A DNA stretch of 64,000 nucleotides from the NCBI RefSeq assembly GCF_000802225.1, contig NZ_JTDI01000003.1, positions 1 to 64,000 of the forward strand. Direction: 5' to 3'. The DNA comes from Novosphingobium malaysiense. Its GTDB lineage: Bacteria > Pseudomonadota > Alphaproteobacteria > Sphingomonadales > Sphingomonadaceae. Under the pieces are notes generated by a model, which was given only the letters and a program-made list of their open reading frames with translations, ran no database searches and had not been told where the DNA came from. Positions 31,884 to 43,331 of the stretch are shown here, in pieces; positions within the stretch are counted from its first letter, which is position 1, and the number at the start of each line of letters is the position of its first letter. The position numbers and the translations under genes were made by a program.

Positions 31884-32999
31884 ATGGACAGGAAACTCCT
31901 TGCTGGCGGGGCCGCCGCCGTGCTCGCGCTCGCCGCAGTCGGCTATTTCATGCTCACTCCATCCACGCCCCCGCAGGAGGCTGCCGAGGCGCCCGACAGC
32001 GGCGGCGGCGCGCTGAGCGACGAGCAGATCAAGCAACTGGGAATTGCCACCGTGGCTGCCACCGCGTCCGATACGGTGCCGCTTGGCACGGTGCCCGGCC
32101 AGATCTCGCTGCCGCCTGAGGCCAAGGTGGCCGTGACCACCCCTTTCGATGGAACCGCGACGCGGGTGTTCGTGCTCCAGGGAGAACAGGTCGGTCGCGG
32201 ACAACCGCTTGCCATCGTGCGCTCGGCCGCGCCGGTGCAGTTCAGTGCCGATCTCGCCCGCGCGCAGGCCGACCTCGCCGTCGACCGGGCCAAGGCACAG
32301 CGGCTGGAAATGCTCGCGCGTGACGGCATCGTGGCCGGCGCGCGAGCAGACGAAGCCAAGGCCGCGCTACGCCGGAGCGAAGCGACCGTGGCCGAAAACC
32401 GCCGCCTGCTGTCTCTGGCCGGCGCCGGACACGATGGCACGGTAACGCTGCGCGCGCCGATTTCCGGGCGCGTGTCGACCGTGGCCATCGAGACCGGCGG
32501 GCATGTCGGTGGAGACATGGCCCCGTTCGTGATCGAGAACACCACTGCACTGACGCTGGACCTGCAATTGCCGGCACGGCTGGCCGGGCAGGTGCGGCCT
32601 GGAATGGAGGTCTCCGTGCCGCTGCCCGGAGACGGCAATGCGAGGGCCAGCGGGCGCATCGTCTCGGTCGGTGCATCGCTCGATCCCATGACCCGCTCGA
32701 CTGCCGCCAAGGCGCGACTGGGCGGAGTCCCCGGGCTTATGCCGGGCCAGAGCGTCATGGCCGTGATCAGCGGCGTGAAAGGCGCCCGGCAGGCGGGCAT
32801 ATCGGTTCCCTCGCAGGCCGTTACCCGGATCGGCGACCAGGACGTGGTCTTTGTGCGGCAGGGTGGGCGCTTCGAGCGGCGCCCCGTCACGGTCGCGACG
32901 GACGCGGGAGGTCAGGCGATCATCGCTTCCGGCGTGAAGGCGGGAGATCAGGTCGCGGTCAGCGGCATCGCCGAACTCAAGTCCCTGATCGCGGAGTAA
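31884..32999 (+). CDS. RND efflux periplasmic adaptor (CzcB/CusB-like)
   Basis: A 371-residue membrane-fusion protein linking inner-membrane RND pump and outer-membrane channel. An N-terminal membrane anchor/signal (about residues 4-24) is followed by an acidic linker, the lipoyl halves (TTPFDGTATRVFVLQGEQVGRG and LRAPISGRVSTVAIETGGHVG) flanking a helical hairpin (about 115-160), a beta-barrel and the membrane-proximal domain ending IAELKSLIAE. First in a three-gene operon, 7 nt from the pump gene. Confidence 0.9.
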   Translation: MDRKLLAGGAAAVLALAAVGYFMLTPSTPPQEAAEAPDSGGGALSDEQIKQLGIATVAATASDTVPLGTVPGQISLPPEAKVAVTTPFDGTATRVFVLQGEQVGRGQPLAIVRSAAPVQFSADLARAQADLAVDRAKAQRLEMLARDGIVAGARADEAKAALRRSEATVAENRRLLSLAGAGHDGTVTLRAPISGRVSTVAIETGGHVGGDMAPFVIENTTALTLDLQLPARLAGQVRPGMEVSVPLPGDGNARASGRIVSVGASLDPMTRSTAAKARLGGVPGLMPGQSVMAVISGVKGARQAGISVPSQAVTRIGDQDVVFVRQGGRFERRPVTVATDAGGQAIIASGVKAGDQVAVSGIAELKSLIAE

Positions 33000-33006
33000 T
33001 CGGGCC

Positions 33007-36000
33007 ATGCTGCGCAAGCTTGTGGAACGGGCGCTGTCATGGCGTCTTGCGATCCTCGGCCTCGCCCTCGGGCTGGCGGGCATGGGGGCATGGGCCTTCA
33101 TGCGCCTGCCCATCGACGCCTTTCCCGACATCAGCTCCACCCAGGTGAAGATCATCCTGAAGGCCCCAGGCATGACGCCGGAGGAGGTGGAAAGCCGGGT
33201 GATCACGCCGATAGAAATGGAGATGCTGGGCATCCCCAACCAGGCCGTCCTGCGCTCGGTCGCCAAGTACGCGATTGCCGACATCACCATCGACTTTGCC
33301 GACGGGACGGACATCTACTGGGCCCGCACGCAGGTCGCCGAGCGGCTGAACGGCGTGATGGGCGATCTTCCCGGCAATGTCAGCGGCGGCATGGCGCCGA
33401 TCTCCACGCCGCTCTCCGACATGTACATGTTCACGCTGGAAGGGCCGCAAAGCCTTGCCGAGAAACGGCGCACGCTGGACTGGGTGATCCGTCCGGCCCT
33501 GCGCACCGTTCCCGGAGTCGCCGACGTCAATGCACTCGGCGGCCGTGTCGAGACCTTCGAGGTGGTCCCCAACGCATCGGCGCTCGCTGCTGCGAACCTC
33601 ACGGTCTCGGACCTGGCCGGCGCCATCGAACAGTCCAACAGGAACGATGGTGCCGGCCGCCTTGTCTCCGGCGAGGAAGCGCTCATCGTGCGCGCAACGG
33701 GTGCGATCCAAACGCTGGACGACCTCGGGGCGATCGTGGTGCGCAGCGAGAACGGCAAGGTCCTGCGCGTGAGCGACGTGGCACAGGTGCGCACCGGCAG
33801 CCTCACGCGCTACGGCGCCGTCACCAAGGACGGCAAGGGCGAGGCGGTCGAGGGGCTGGTCATCGGCCTGCGCGGAGCGGATGCCGCGCAAGTGGTGGAG
33901 GGCGTGAAGCAACGTCTCGTCGAACTGCAGCCGAGCCTGCCGCAGGGCATGAGCGTCTCGGTCTTCTATGACCGCTCCGACCTGATCCAGCGCGCGGTCG
34001 GGACGGTGGAGGAAGCGCTGCTGGAGGCGACGCTGCTGGTGGTCGTGTTGCTTTTGCTGTTCCTGGGCGATGTCCGCGCTTCGGTGATCGTCGCGCTGGC
34101 CCTGCCGATGGCCGCGCTGCTCACTTTCATCTTCATGCGATCGATCGGCCTGACCGCCAACCTCATGAGCCTGGGAGGATTGGCGATTGCCGTGGGCATG
34201 CTAGTCGATGGTGCGGTCGTGGTCGTCGAGAATGTGGTAGAGCGCCTTTCAGATCCCAGGCACGCGAATTCGAGCAAGCTGCACAATGTCTTCATAGCCG
34301 CCGCGGAGGTCGCCAAGCCGGTGGCCTCGGGCATGACGATCATCGCCCTGGTGTTTCTGCCGCTGCTCGCGCTGCAGGGCCTGGAAGGCAAGCTGTTCTC
34401 CCCCGTCGCGCTGACGATCGTTCTGGCACTACTTTCCGCGCTCGTGCTGTCACTCACACTGGTTCCGGTATTGGCCTTTTACGTACTCAAGGTGAGGGCG
34501 GACGAGGGTCACCACGAGCCCTGGCTGATGCGACAGGTCGGGCCGCGGTATCATTCGTTGCTGACAGCGGCCTTCGCGCGCCGCAAGCTGGTCTACACTG
34601 TCGCTGGTATCGCGCTGCTGCTGACCGGCGTCGCCTATTCGGTGACGGGCAAGACCTTCCTGCCGACCATGGACGAAGGCTCGGTGATCGTTCAGCTCAC
34701 CAAGCTGCCCTCGATTTCGCTCGAGCATAGCGTCGAGGGCGATCTCAAGGTCCAGCGAGCCATTCTATCCAAGGTTCCCGAAGTGACCGAAGTGGTTGCC
34801 CGCGTCGGCTCCGACGAACTCGGTCTCGATCCCATGGGCCTCAACGAGACCGATACCTTCCTCAAGCTGAAGCCGCGCGAGGAATGGCGCGTGCCGGACA
34901 AGGAATGGCTCGTCGGGCAGTTGCGCAAGGCGCTCGTCGACCTGCCGGGGATCGAACCCAGCTTCACGCAACCCATCGAGATGCGCATTTCGGAAATGCT
35001 CACCGGTTCGCGCGGCGACCTCGCCATCAAGATCTTCGGTCCGGACCTGAAGGAACTCGCGCGCATCGCCGGCGATATCCAGGGCCGGCTCCAAGGCATC
35101 AGAGGTACCAGCGAGGCGATGACTGTCGCCAACGACAGCGTCGACTATCTTCAACTCGGCGTCGACCGCGTCGCTGCGGGGCGTGCAGGCATGCCGGTAA
35201 ACGAGTTGCAGGATGCCATGCGCGCCCAGGTCGAGGGTGTGCATGCCGGGGTTGTCGCGGAAGGAATCCGCCGGATCCCGATCGTCATCCGCGGGGAAGG
35301 GCAGTCGCTTTCGCCTCAGCAATTCGCCGATACGCTCTACCGTTCGCCCACCGGCCAACTGGTGCGCGCCAGCGACGTCGCCAAAGTATCGCGCGTCGAG
35401 GGGCCGGTGAAGCTGGAGCACGAGAACGGATCGCGCTTTGCCCTCGTCCAGGCCTTCGTCTCGGGTCGCGACCTTGTCGGCTATGTCGAGGAAGCGAAGG
35501 TCGACATCGCCGCAAATGTCACGCTTCCGCCGGGTTATCGCATCGTCTGGGGCGGCCAGTTCGAGAACCAGCAGCGTGCCTCCGCCCGTCTCATGGTGGT
35601 GCTGCCTATCTCGCTGGTGATGATCTTCGTGGTACTCTACGCGACGCTCGGTTCGCTGCGCGCCTCGCTGCTGATCCTCGGCATGATCCCTTTCGCGCTG
35701 GTGGGCGGCATGATCTCGCTTGCACTTTCGGGCGAGTATCTCTCGGTACCGGCCTCGGTCGGCTTCATCGCCCTGCTGGGCATCGCGGTGCTCAACGGCC
35801 TCGTCATGGTCAGCTATTTCCGACAACTGCGCGAGGAAGGCGTCCCACTTTCCGAAGCGGTGCGGCGCGGAGCGGAGCGGCGTCTGCGGCCGGTGCTGAT
35901 GACTGCGACGATTGCCGCATTCGGTCTGGTGCCGCTGCTCTTCGCAAGTGGACCGGGATCGGAGATACAGAAGCCCTTGGCCATCGTGGTGATCGGCGGT

Positions 36001-36132
36001 CTCGTGTCCTCGACCCTGCTCACTCTGGTACTGCTGCCGATCCTCTATGAGCGTTTCGGTGAGAACAAGGCGGAGCGCGATGCGGGCGATCATGACCACC
36101 CGGACGGGGAAGGGGAGACGGCCGATGCGTAA
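33007..36132 (+). CDS. Heavy-metal RND efflux pump (CzcA/CusA family)
   Basis: A 1041-residue inner-membrane proton/metal antiporter with twelve membrane helices in two repeats and two large periplasmic loops. The start PIDAFPDISSTQVKI and IPNQAVLRSVAKYAIADI are typical of the HME-RND group. TM4 reads GLAIAVGMLVDGAVVVVEN. The second Asp and Glu of the relay are kept, but the first Asp of zinc-type CzcA (DFG) is Ala, as in CusA-type pumps, while the DGA that follows is CzcA-like. Metal specificity therefore cannot be stated. The C-terminus has a His/Asp-rich tail (DAGDHDHPDGEGE). Confidence 0.93.
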   Translation: MLRKLVERALSWRLAILGLALGLAGMGAWAFMRLPIDAFPDISSTQVKIILKAPGMTPEEVESRVITPIEMEMLGIPNQAVLRSVAKYAIADITIDFADGTDIYWARTQVAERLNGVMGDLPGNVSGGMAPISTPLSDMYMFTLEGPQSLAEKRRTLDWVIRPALRTVPGVADVNALGGRVETFEVVPNASALAAANLTVSDLAGAIEQSNRNDGAGRLVSGEEALIVRATGAIQTLDDLGAIVVRSENGKVLRVSDVAQVRTGSLTRYGAVTKDGKGEAVEGLVIGLRGADAAQVVEGVKQRLVELQPSLPQGMSVSVFYDRSDLIQRAVGTVEEALLEATLLVVVLLLLFLGDVRASVIVALALPMAALLTFIFMRSIGLTANLMSLGGLAIAVGMLVDGAVVVVENVVERLSDPRHANSSKLHNVFIAAAEVAKPVASGMTIIALVFLPLLALQGLEGKLFSPVALTIVLALLSALVLSLTLVPVLAFYVLKVRADEGHHEPWLMRQVGPRYHSLLTAAFARRKLVYTVAGIALLLTGVAYSVTGKTFLPTMDEGSVIVQLTKLPSISLEHSVEGDLKVQRAILSKVPEVTEVVARVGSDELGLDPMGLNETDTFLKLKPREEWRVPDKEWLVGQLRKALVDLPGIEPSFTQPIEMRISEMLTGSRGDLAIKIFGPDLKELARIAGDIQGRLQGIRGTSEAMTVANDSVDYLQLGVDRVAAGRAGMPVNELQDAMRAQVEGVHAGVVAEGIRRIPIVIRGEGQSLSPQQFADTLYRSPTGQLVRASDVAKVSRVEGPVKLEHENGSRFALVQAFVSGRDLVGYVEEAKVDIAANVTLPPGYRIVWGGQFENQQRASARLMVVLPISLVMIFVVLYATLGSLRASLLILGMIPFALVGGMISLALSGEYLSVPASVGFIALLGIAVLNGLVMVSYFRQLREEGVPLSEAVRRGAERRLRPVLMTATIAAFGLVPLLFASGPGSEIQKPLAIVVIGGLVSSTLLTLVLLPILYERFGENKAERDAGDHDHPDGEGETADA

Positions 36133-37357
36133 GCTGCTCCTTGCCGGCGCCGTGCTGCTTGCGGCCGCTCCGGCCCTTTCCGAGCCCGGCCTCCCGGACG
36201 ATGCAGCAGTCGTCGCCGCGCTCGACGCGCATCCCTCGGTCCAGGCCGCCATGGCCCGCACCGGCGCCGCGCGAGCGCAGGCCCGGGCCCTCGCGCGCGG
36301 CTCGCACGAGTTCACTTTCACCGGCAGCTACATAAACCGCTCGGTCGACCGCGAAGGCTCCTTCGATGAATTCGACGCACAGCTGACCCGGCCGATCCGC
36401 CTGCCCGGCAAAGCTCGCCTCGACCGCGAGATCGGCACTTTCGGCGTGGCTGCGGCCGAGAACCGGGCGGAAGACGCGCGCCATCAGGCCGCGCTCCTGC
36501 TCGCCCAGAGCTGGTGGGACTGGCTGGGGGCCGCCGCGGAAGCGCGAGTCGACCGGCAGGCAGCGGAAAACTACGCGAAACTCCTGGAAGCCGTGCGCCG
36601 GCGTGTCGCCGTTCGCGATGCCGCGCAGCTCGATGCCGACCAGGCCGCAGCGGCGCTGGGAGCCGCTCAGGTGGCCGCCGAGCAGTCGGCCGGTCGCGAG
36701 GCACTGGCACGCGCTCGTCTTGCGTCGCAATTCCCGGCGCTGCCCTTGGGTGACGTGCCGCCACCGGTCCCGATGCCGAAACTGCCCGACAGAGGCATCG
36801 AAGCGCTCGGCAGGCTCGTGATCAAACACAGCCACGAGATAGCCGCGGCCGATGCCGAGGCCCAGCAGGCGGGGGCTACGGCATCGCGCGCGCGCGCCGA
36901 CCGTATCGCCGATCCCTCTTTGGGCGTGCGCCTGTTTTCGGAGCGCGGCGGCGCAGAGCGCGGTGCGGGCGTGCTGTTCTCGATGCCGCTGGGCGGCGGG
37001 CACCGCCGTGCCCTGGCCGACCAGGCGGATGCAGAAGCCAGCGCGGCCCGGGCAGATGCCATGGCGGTGCGTTTCGCGGTGACCGAAGTCGCCGAGACCG
37101 ACATGACCGAGGCCCGCTTCCGCTATGCAGCCTGGCAGCGTGCGCGCGACGGGCTCAATGCCCAGATAGCGGCCTTGCAGAAGCTGCGCGAAGGGCACAA
37201 GGCCGGCGAAATCGACCTGTCCGACGAACTGCTCGGGGAACGGCAAGTCCACGATGCATTCCGCGTCGAAGCTCACGCGCGCACCGAAGCCATGCGTGCT
37301 CTCACACGGCTGCGCATCGATTCCCATTCGATCTGGATCGGTCAGGACGAAGACTGA
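36125..37357 (+). CDS. RND outer-membrane channel (CzcC/TolC family)
   Basis: A 410-residue outer-membrane efflux protein. The signal peptide (MRKLLLAGAVLLAAAPALS) is followed by two TolC repeats of long coiled-coil helices rich in Ala/Arg/Glu (QAAENYAKLLEAVRRRV, ADAEAQQAGATASRARAD). The start at 36125 lies inside the end of the pump gene (8-nt overlap); the frame further back is shadow. Completes the tripartite exporter with the adaptor and pump. Confidence 0.88.
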   Translation: MRKLLLAGAVLLAAAPALSEPGLPDDAAVVAALDAHPSVQAAMARTGAARAQARALARGSHEFTFTGSYINRSVDREGSFDEFDAQLTRPIRLPGKARLDREIGTFGVAAAENRAEDARHQAALLLAQSWWDWLGAAAEARVDRQAAENYAKLLEAVRRRVAVRDAAQLDADQAAAALGAAQVAAEQSAGREALARARLASQFPALPLGDVPPPVPMPKLPDRGIEALGRLVIKHSHEIAAADAEAQQAGATASRARADRIADPSLGVRLFSERGGAERGAGVLFSMPLGGGHRRALADQADAEASAARADAMAVRFAVTEVAETDMTEARFRYAAWQRARDGLNAQIAALQKLREGHKAGEIDLSDELLGERQVHDAFRVEAHARTEAMRALTRLRIDSHSIWIGQDED

Positions 37358-37391
37358 CGGAATTCCGGGACTGCTCGCTGCCCCGATTTCC

Positions 37392-37419
37392 TTGACTTTT
37401 GCAGGTGCGCTACCTATTT
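37392..37419 (+). promoter_or_regulatory. Housekeeping-type promoter of rpoZ
   Basis: TTGACT (37392-37397) and CTATTT (37414-37419) are separated by 16 nt, 39 nt before the rpoZ start. The same TTGACTT..GCAGG arrangement recurs in front of rpmJ at 62395. Confidence 0.5.
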
Positions 37420-37458
37420 GGCCGCCTTTACGAACTTGCAGATTCTCACGGAGTGCCC

Positions 37459-37803
37459 ATGGCGCGCGTTACTGTCGAAGATTGCGTCGACAAGATTCCC
37501 AACCGCTTCGATCTCGTCCTGCTTGCTGCGCAGCGTGCGCGCGAGATTTCCGGCGGCGCCGAGCTCACCGTCGACCGCGACCGCGACAAGAACCCGGTCG
37601 TTGCCCTGCGCGAAATCGCAGAGCAGACGGTTCGTCCCGACGAACTCAAGGAATCGCTGGTCACCTCGATGCAGCGCGTCCTTCCCGAGGACGACGACGA
37701 GATGGACGATATCGGTTCGCTCAGCCAGTCGGCCGAAGCCCTGCGCATCACGGCCTCGGCGCCCACGCGCAACACCTCGATCGGCGGCGATTACGACGGC
37801 TGA
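37459..37803 (+). CDS. rpoZ: RNA polymerase omega subunit
   Basis: 114 residues. The conserved start [30 protein letters not shown] and ALREIA box identify the omega chain, which aids assembly of RNA polymerase. The acidic tail [13 protein letters not shown] (EDDDEMDD) and Ser/Thr-rich end match the sphingomonad form. The ATG at 37459 has GGAG eight nt upstream. It stands as its own transcription unit. Confidence 0.95.
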   Translation: MARVTVEDCVDKIPNRFDLVLLAAQRAREISGGAELTVDRDRDKNPVVALREIAEQTVRPDELKESLVTSMQRVLPEDDDEMDDIGSLSQSAEALRITASAPTRNTSIGGDYDG

Positions 37804-37812
37804 TCCTTTTCG

Positions 37813-38673
37813 TTGACTGTCCTCCAGGGACAGGCGACGATCTGTTGCGTGGCAGGGAAAAAACGTAAATTACCGCGCATTGCCGGATTATCGCGGGGGC
37901 CGTCCAGACGGGCAGGCCCTCGTGACGCGTCTGCGGCCGGCGCGACGATTGCCGTCTACAGCGTCAAGGGCGGCGTCGGAAAGACGACCTTCGCGGCCAA
38001 TCTTGCCTGGTGCTCGGCAGTCCTTTCCCGGCGTAAGACCCTGCTTTGGGATCTCGATGCTTCGGGCGGATCGGGGTTCCTCTACGGGCTCGAAGCCAAG
38101 GGATCCGGCCTTGCCGAAGAAGTTTTCTCGCGAAACCGTTCACCGCGAGCGCTGATCCAGCACACCGCTTTCGAGAACATCGACGTCCTGCCCGCAGACG
38201 AAAGCATTCGCGCGCTGGATGCACAACTGGCACAGATCGGCAAGCGCAAGCGTCTCGCCAAGCTCGCCCGCGAACTGACGGCCGATTACGAGCGGATCGT
38301 GCTCGATTGTCCGCCGGTGATGAACGAACTTTCGGCTCAGGTGGTGCGAGCGGCGGATCTCGTAATCGTGCCGCTGCCTCCGTCGCCCCTGTCGGCACGC
38401 GCTTTCGATCTGGTGGTGCGCGAGATATCCGGCAATGCGAAGCGTCATCCGCCCATCCTGCCCGTTCTTTCGATGCTGGACATGCGGCGTACGCTCCACC
38501 GGCAGGCGCGCGAAGCCAACCCGGACTGGCCTGCGGTCCCCTATGCCAGCGTGGTCGAACAATGTGCGGTCCGCCAGAAGCCGGTCGGCGTTCTCGCCCC
38601 GAGCAGTCCGGCCTCGGCCGCTTTTGCGCACCTGTGGAAGGCGATAGACAGGAAGCTGGCGGAACGCGCCTGA
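37813..38673 (+). CDS. ParA/MinD-like ATPase
   Basis: A deviant-Walker ATPase. The sequence IAVYSVKGGVGKTTFAANLAW contains the signature-Lys Walker A, DLDASGGSGFLYGL is the A' region and IVLDCPPVMNE the Walker B. Family proteins partition plasmids, chromosomes or protein clusters. The start is uncertain: the frame opens at a TTG (37813), 286 residues, but has no good ribosome site, and the first 40 residues are basic and unlike the family; most relatives begin near IAVYSVKGG. No ParB partner or parS-like site adjoins it, so a chromosome-segregation role is not supported. Confidence 0.82.
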   Translation: MTVLQGQATICCVAGKKRKLPRIAGLSRGPSRRAGPRDASAAGATIAVYSVKGGVGKTTFAANLAWCSAVLSRRKTLLWDLDASGGSGFLYGLEAKGSGLAEEVFSRNRSPRALIQHTAFENIDVLPADESIRALDAQLAQIGKRKRLAKLARELTADYERIVLDCPPVMNELSAQVVRAADLVIVPLPPSPLSARAFDLVVREISGNAKRHPPILPVLSMLDMRRTLHRQAREANPDWPAVPYASVVEQCAVRQKPVGVLAPSSPASAAFAHLWKAIDRKLAERA

Positions 38674-38758
38674 ACCGGTAGATGCGCGCCGTGTGTGTAC
38701 AATGCGCTGTTCAGTCGAGGTCCGAGAAGCTAGGTCTGCCTTCCGGAACGGGGGAAGC

Positions 38759-39805
38759 ATGAGCGAAATCAGCGAAAGCCTGGCGGAAGCAGGGCAGGGC
38801 GCTCTGGCTGGAACTGCTGCGGAACGGCATGCGGGCAGTCACGGCGACGGCCATACGCATGAAAGCCATTGCCTCAACTGTGGAACCGCGTTGATCGGGT
38901 CGCATTGCCATGCCTGCGGGCAGGCGGCGCATGTGCACCGTACGCTTGGCGCATTCTTCCACGACCTGCTGCACGGCGTGTTCCATTTCGAAGGCAAGAT
39001 CTGGCGCACCCTGCCGCTGCTGGTGTGGCGACCGGGCAGGCTTACCCGCGAATACGTCGACGGCAAGCGCGCCAGCTATGTTTCCCCGATCGCCCTGTTC
39101 CTGTTTTTCGTGTTCCTCATGTTCGCGGTCTTTCACGCGACCGAGAGCCATGATGAAAGCGCCGGCGGGGATCGCGTTATCCAGATCAACTCGAGCCTGG
39201 AGTCGGTGGAGGAAGATCTGGACCGGCTCAAGTCCGAGCGAGCCGAGGCAGTTGCAAAGGGGGCTCCGACCGCGAAGCTCGACGCTGATATCAAGGACAA
39301 GGAGGAGGCCCTCGAGACGCTGCATGATTTCGAGAACAGCGGCGTGAAGGAAACGTTGGGGGCAACGGGGGCTCGCAGCGATATTCCGCAGGTGGACAAG
39401 GCTCTCAAGACCTTCCGGGAGAACCCGGACCTCGCTGTCTACAAGTTGCAGACTTACGCTTACAAGTTCAGCTGGGCGCTAATACCGATTTCCGTGCCGT
39501 TCCTTTGGCTCCTGTTCCCGTTCAGCCGCCGGTTCCACCTCTACGATCACACGGTGTTCGTCACCTATTCGCTCAGCTTCATGACTCTGTTGATCATTGC
39601 GGCGATGCTGGCCGGAGCTTTCGGCGCGGGATGGGTGTGGATGGCACTGATCTTCGTGCCGCCTATCCACATGTTTCGCCAATTGCGCGAAACTTACAGG
39701 GTTTCGCGCTTCGGAGCCTTGTGGCGGACTTGGACGCTGCTCTGGTTCGCAGGTGCTGCGTTGCTGATCTTTTTCATTCTCATCATGGCTCAAACAGGCG
39801 GCTGA
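38759..39805 (+). CDS. DUF3667-type membrane protein with zinc ribbon
   Basis: A 348-residue protein. A short Ala/Gly/His-rich lead is followed by a zinc ribbon (CLNCG and CHACG, about residues 37-56) and the block FHDLLHGVFHFEGKIWRTLPLLVWRPGRLTREYVDGKRA that marks the DUF3667 family. Membrane segments are at about 108-122, 258-275, 285-305, 310-325 and the C-terminus, around a long coiled-coil loop (about 140-205). Function unknown. The ATG at 38759 follows GGGGGAAG. Convergent with ftsH across a strong hairpin. Confidence 0.85.
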   Translation: MSEISESLAEAGQGALAGTAAERHAGSHGDGHTHESHCLNCGTALIGSHCHACGQAAHVHRTLGAFFHDLLHGVFHFEGKIWRTLPLLVWRPGRLTREYVDGKRASYVSPIALFLFFVFLMFAVFHATESHDESAGGDRVIQINSSLESVEEDLDRLKSERAEAVAKGAPTAKLDADIKDKEEALETLHDFENSGVKETLGATGARSDIPQVDKALKTFRENPDLAVYKLQTYAYKFSWALIPISVPFLWLLFPFSRRFHLYDHTVFVTYSLSFMTLLIIAAMLAGAFGAGWVWMALIFVPPIHMFRQLRETYRVSRFGALWRTWTLLWFAGAALLIFFILIMAQTGG

Positions 39806-39830
39806 CCCGGAACGCGCGCCCGAATCGCCA

Positions 39831-39865
39831 AAGGGGCGCAAGGGTTTGTGGCCCTTGCGCCCCTT
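39831..39865. terminator. Bidirectional hairpin between DUF3667 gene and ftsH
   Basis: A perfect 14-bp stem (AAGGGGCGCAAGGG at 39831-39844, CCCTTGCGCCCCTT at 39852-39865) with a 7-nt loop lies between two convergent stop codons. T-tracts are short, but position and stability support a shared terminator. Confidence 0.7.
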
Positions 39866-39898
39866 CCTGCATTCTCCCGGGGGAGAGCCGTGTCTCGA

Positions 39899-41830
<1,932 letters not shown>

Positions 41831-41955
41831 TGTCGGAGATGGTCCTTTCGCACGACAATGTAAGCGCGCCGGGCTGAATCTCAAGTTAGCATAGGCATAC
41901 AGAGTAATCGTTTCGGCAGGCCGTTGCGGAAAAGCCTGCCAGGTGCCTGTTCGGC

Positions 41956-42732
41956 CTATTCGAGCAACTGCGCGCGCACGGCTTGCGCGGCATCGGCGGG
42001 CACCCCGATTTCAGCGAGATAGCCTTCGGCAGAGCCGCAGCGTTCCGCGATGGAATCGAGGAATGCCGAAATGTACGCCGGGCGCGCGCCGGCGAGGGCA
42101 TCCATCACCGCTTCGGAAAGGCCGGCATAGGGGGACTTGGCATCCTGCGGGCAGGCCCCGAAGGCCGTGCGCAGGTTGACCGCCTTCTCGGTGAGCGTGA
42201 AGTCGGCGACGACGATGTCGCGCGGGACGCCGAGTACCGACAGCACCAGCGCGGCGGCCCCGCCGGTGCGGTCCTTGCCCGCCGTGCAGTTGAAGGCGAT
42301 GGGCACGTGACCATCGGCAATGCGGCGGATGAGTTCGGCATAGGCCGGCGCCTGCTGGAAGGGCAGGTGACGAAAGCCCTCGGCCATGATCTCCATGGCC
42401 TGCTCCTCGCTGTCGATGCCGCGTTCGGCCATCGTGTGAAGCTGGCCGAAGACTTCCTGATGATCGCGGCTCCAGTATGTCACGCCCGCCTCGGCGCACC
42501 AGCGGTTGGGATCGCGCTTCTGCTCGCGCACGCTGCGGAAGTCGACGACGCAGCGGATGCCGAGATTGACAAGTTGTGCGGCGTCTGCAGGCGTTAGGCG
42601 GGCCATCGAGCCCGAGCGATAGAGCTTGCCCCACTTCACCTGCCGTCCGTCCGCCGTGGGATATCCGCCCATGTCGCGGAAATTGATGCCGCCCTCGAGC
42701 TGCAGCAGGCGTCGGGAAAGATTCTCTTCCAT
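41956..42732 (-). CDS. Protein-tyrosine/serine phosphatase-like protein
   Basis: 258 residues of the PF13350-type phosphatase fold. An N-terminal INFRDMGGY motif (about residues 16-24) precedes the C-x5-R P-loop CTAGKDR (C149, R155) and [19 protein letters not shown]. Many members act on phosphotyrosine, phosphoserine or phosphoinositides; the substrate here is unknown. The start at 42732 opens the conserved region. It lies 7 nt after the cupin gene, so they are co-transcribed. Confidence 0.88.
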   Translation of the reverse strand: MEENLSRRLLQLEGGINFRDMGGYPTADGRQVKWGKLYRSGSMARLTPADAAQLVNLGIRCVVDFRSVREQKRDPNRWCAEAGVTYWSRDHQEVFGQLHTMAERGIDSEEQAMEIMAEGFRHLPFQQAPAYAELIRRIADGHVPIAFNCTAGKDRTGGAAALVLSVLGVPRDIVVADFTLTEKAVNLRTAFGACPQDAKSPYAGLSEAVMDALAGARPAYISAFLDSIAERCGSAEGYLAEIGVPADAAQAVRAQLLE

Positions 42733-42739
42733 TTGCGCC

Positions 42740-43249
42740 TCAAGCCGTGAAGGCTGCCGGCCCCGACGGGCGGATATAGCGCGGCATGTCGATACCCTGC
42801 TGCTGGGCAGCGTCGAGGAAGATCTGCTCCATCGATCCGGCATGGTCGGTGGAGAGGTAATTGCCGCCATCGTCGAAGACGACGTTCACGCCCGAGACGA
42901 CCATGAAGCCTTCGACCGGCTCGCCATCGTCGGGAATGTGGAAGGTGTGGACCGTACCCGGCGGTTCATAGAGATAGCTGCCCGCAGTCTGCATGTCCTG
43001 CGGGTACTCCTTGTAACCCCAGGTGCCCTTGAGCGTGAAGAAATGCACCGCGCCGGTGTGGAAATGCTTGGGAAGCTGCGTGCCCGGCGCATAGTGGGCG
43101 TAAAGCACCCAGGTGCCGTTGTCCGGATCGAGGAACAGCGGCCACAGCTTCATGCCCGGGATCAGGTGCCCCAGATCGATGGCCGGCTCTTCGTTGACGT
43201 TGAGCGAAAGCAGGCGGTCCTGCTCGTGGATTGCTAGCGGCAGCGGCAT
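42740..43249 (-). CDS. Cupin, 2,4'-dihydroxyacetophenone dioxygenase-type
   Basis: A 169-residue single-domain cupin. Metal ligands are visible in LPKHFHTGAVHFFTLKGTW (His pair plus further His) and PPGTVHTFHIPDD. This layout, with YAHYAPGTQLPKH and KEYPQDM, matches the family of the iron enzyme that cleaves 2,4'-dihydroxyacetophenone to hydroxybenzoate and formate. Family proteins have other uses too, so the reaction is a suggestion. It lies downstream of hyuA. Confidence 0.8.
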   Translation of the reverse strand: MPLPLAIHEQDRLLSLNVNEEPAIDLGHLIPGMKLWPLFLDPDNGTWVLYAHYAPGTQLPKHFHTGAVHFFTLKGTWGYKEYPQDMQTAGSYLYEPPGTVHTFHIPDDGEPVEGFMVVSGVNVVFDDGGNYLSTDHAGSMEQIFLDAAQQQGIDMPRYIRPSGPAAFTA

Positions 43250-43304
43250 GGCGGGTATCCTCTCTCTATCGGGGACAGGATACCGCGATACCGGTGCGCG
43301 CAAA

Positions 43305-43325
43305 GCCCCCACATGACGCGGGGGC
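43305..43325 (-). terminator. Possible terminator after hyuA
   Basis: On the minus strand GCCCCC-N9-GGGGGC is followed by TTTG. It lies 7 nt past the hyuA stop and before the cupin start at 43249, so the cupin-phosphatase pair may be only partly co-transcribed with hyuBA. Confidence 0.45.
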
Positions 43326-43331
43326 GGTACT

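Noticed and set aside
37813..38673. ParA-like gene as part of a chromosome or plasmid partition locus
   Set aside because: No ParB gene and no parS-like inverted repeats nearby, and the flanking genes are housekeeping.
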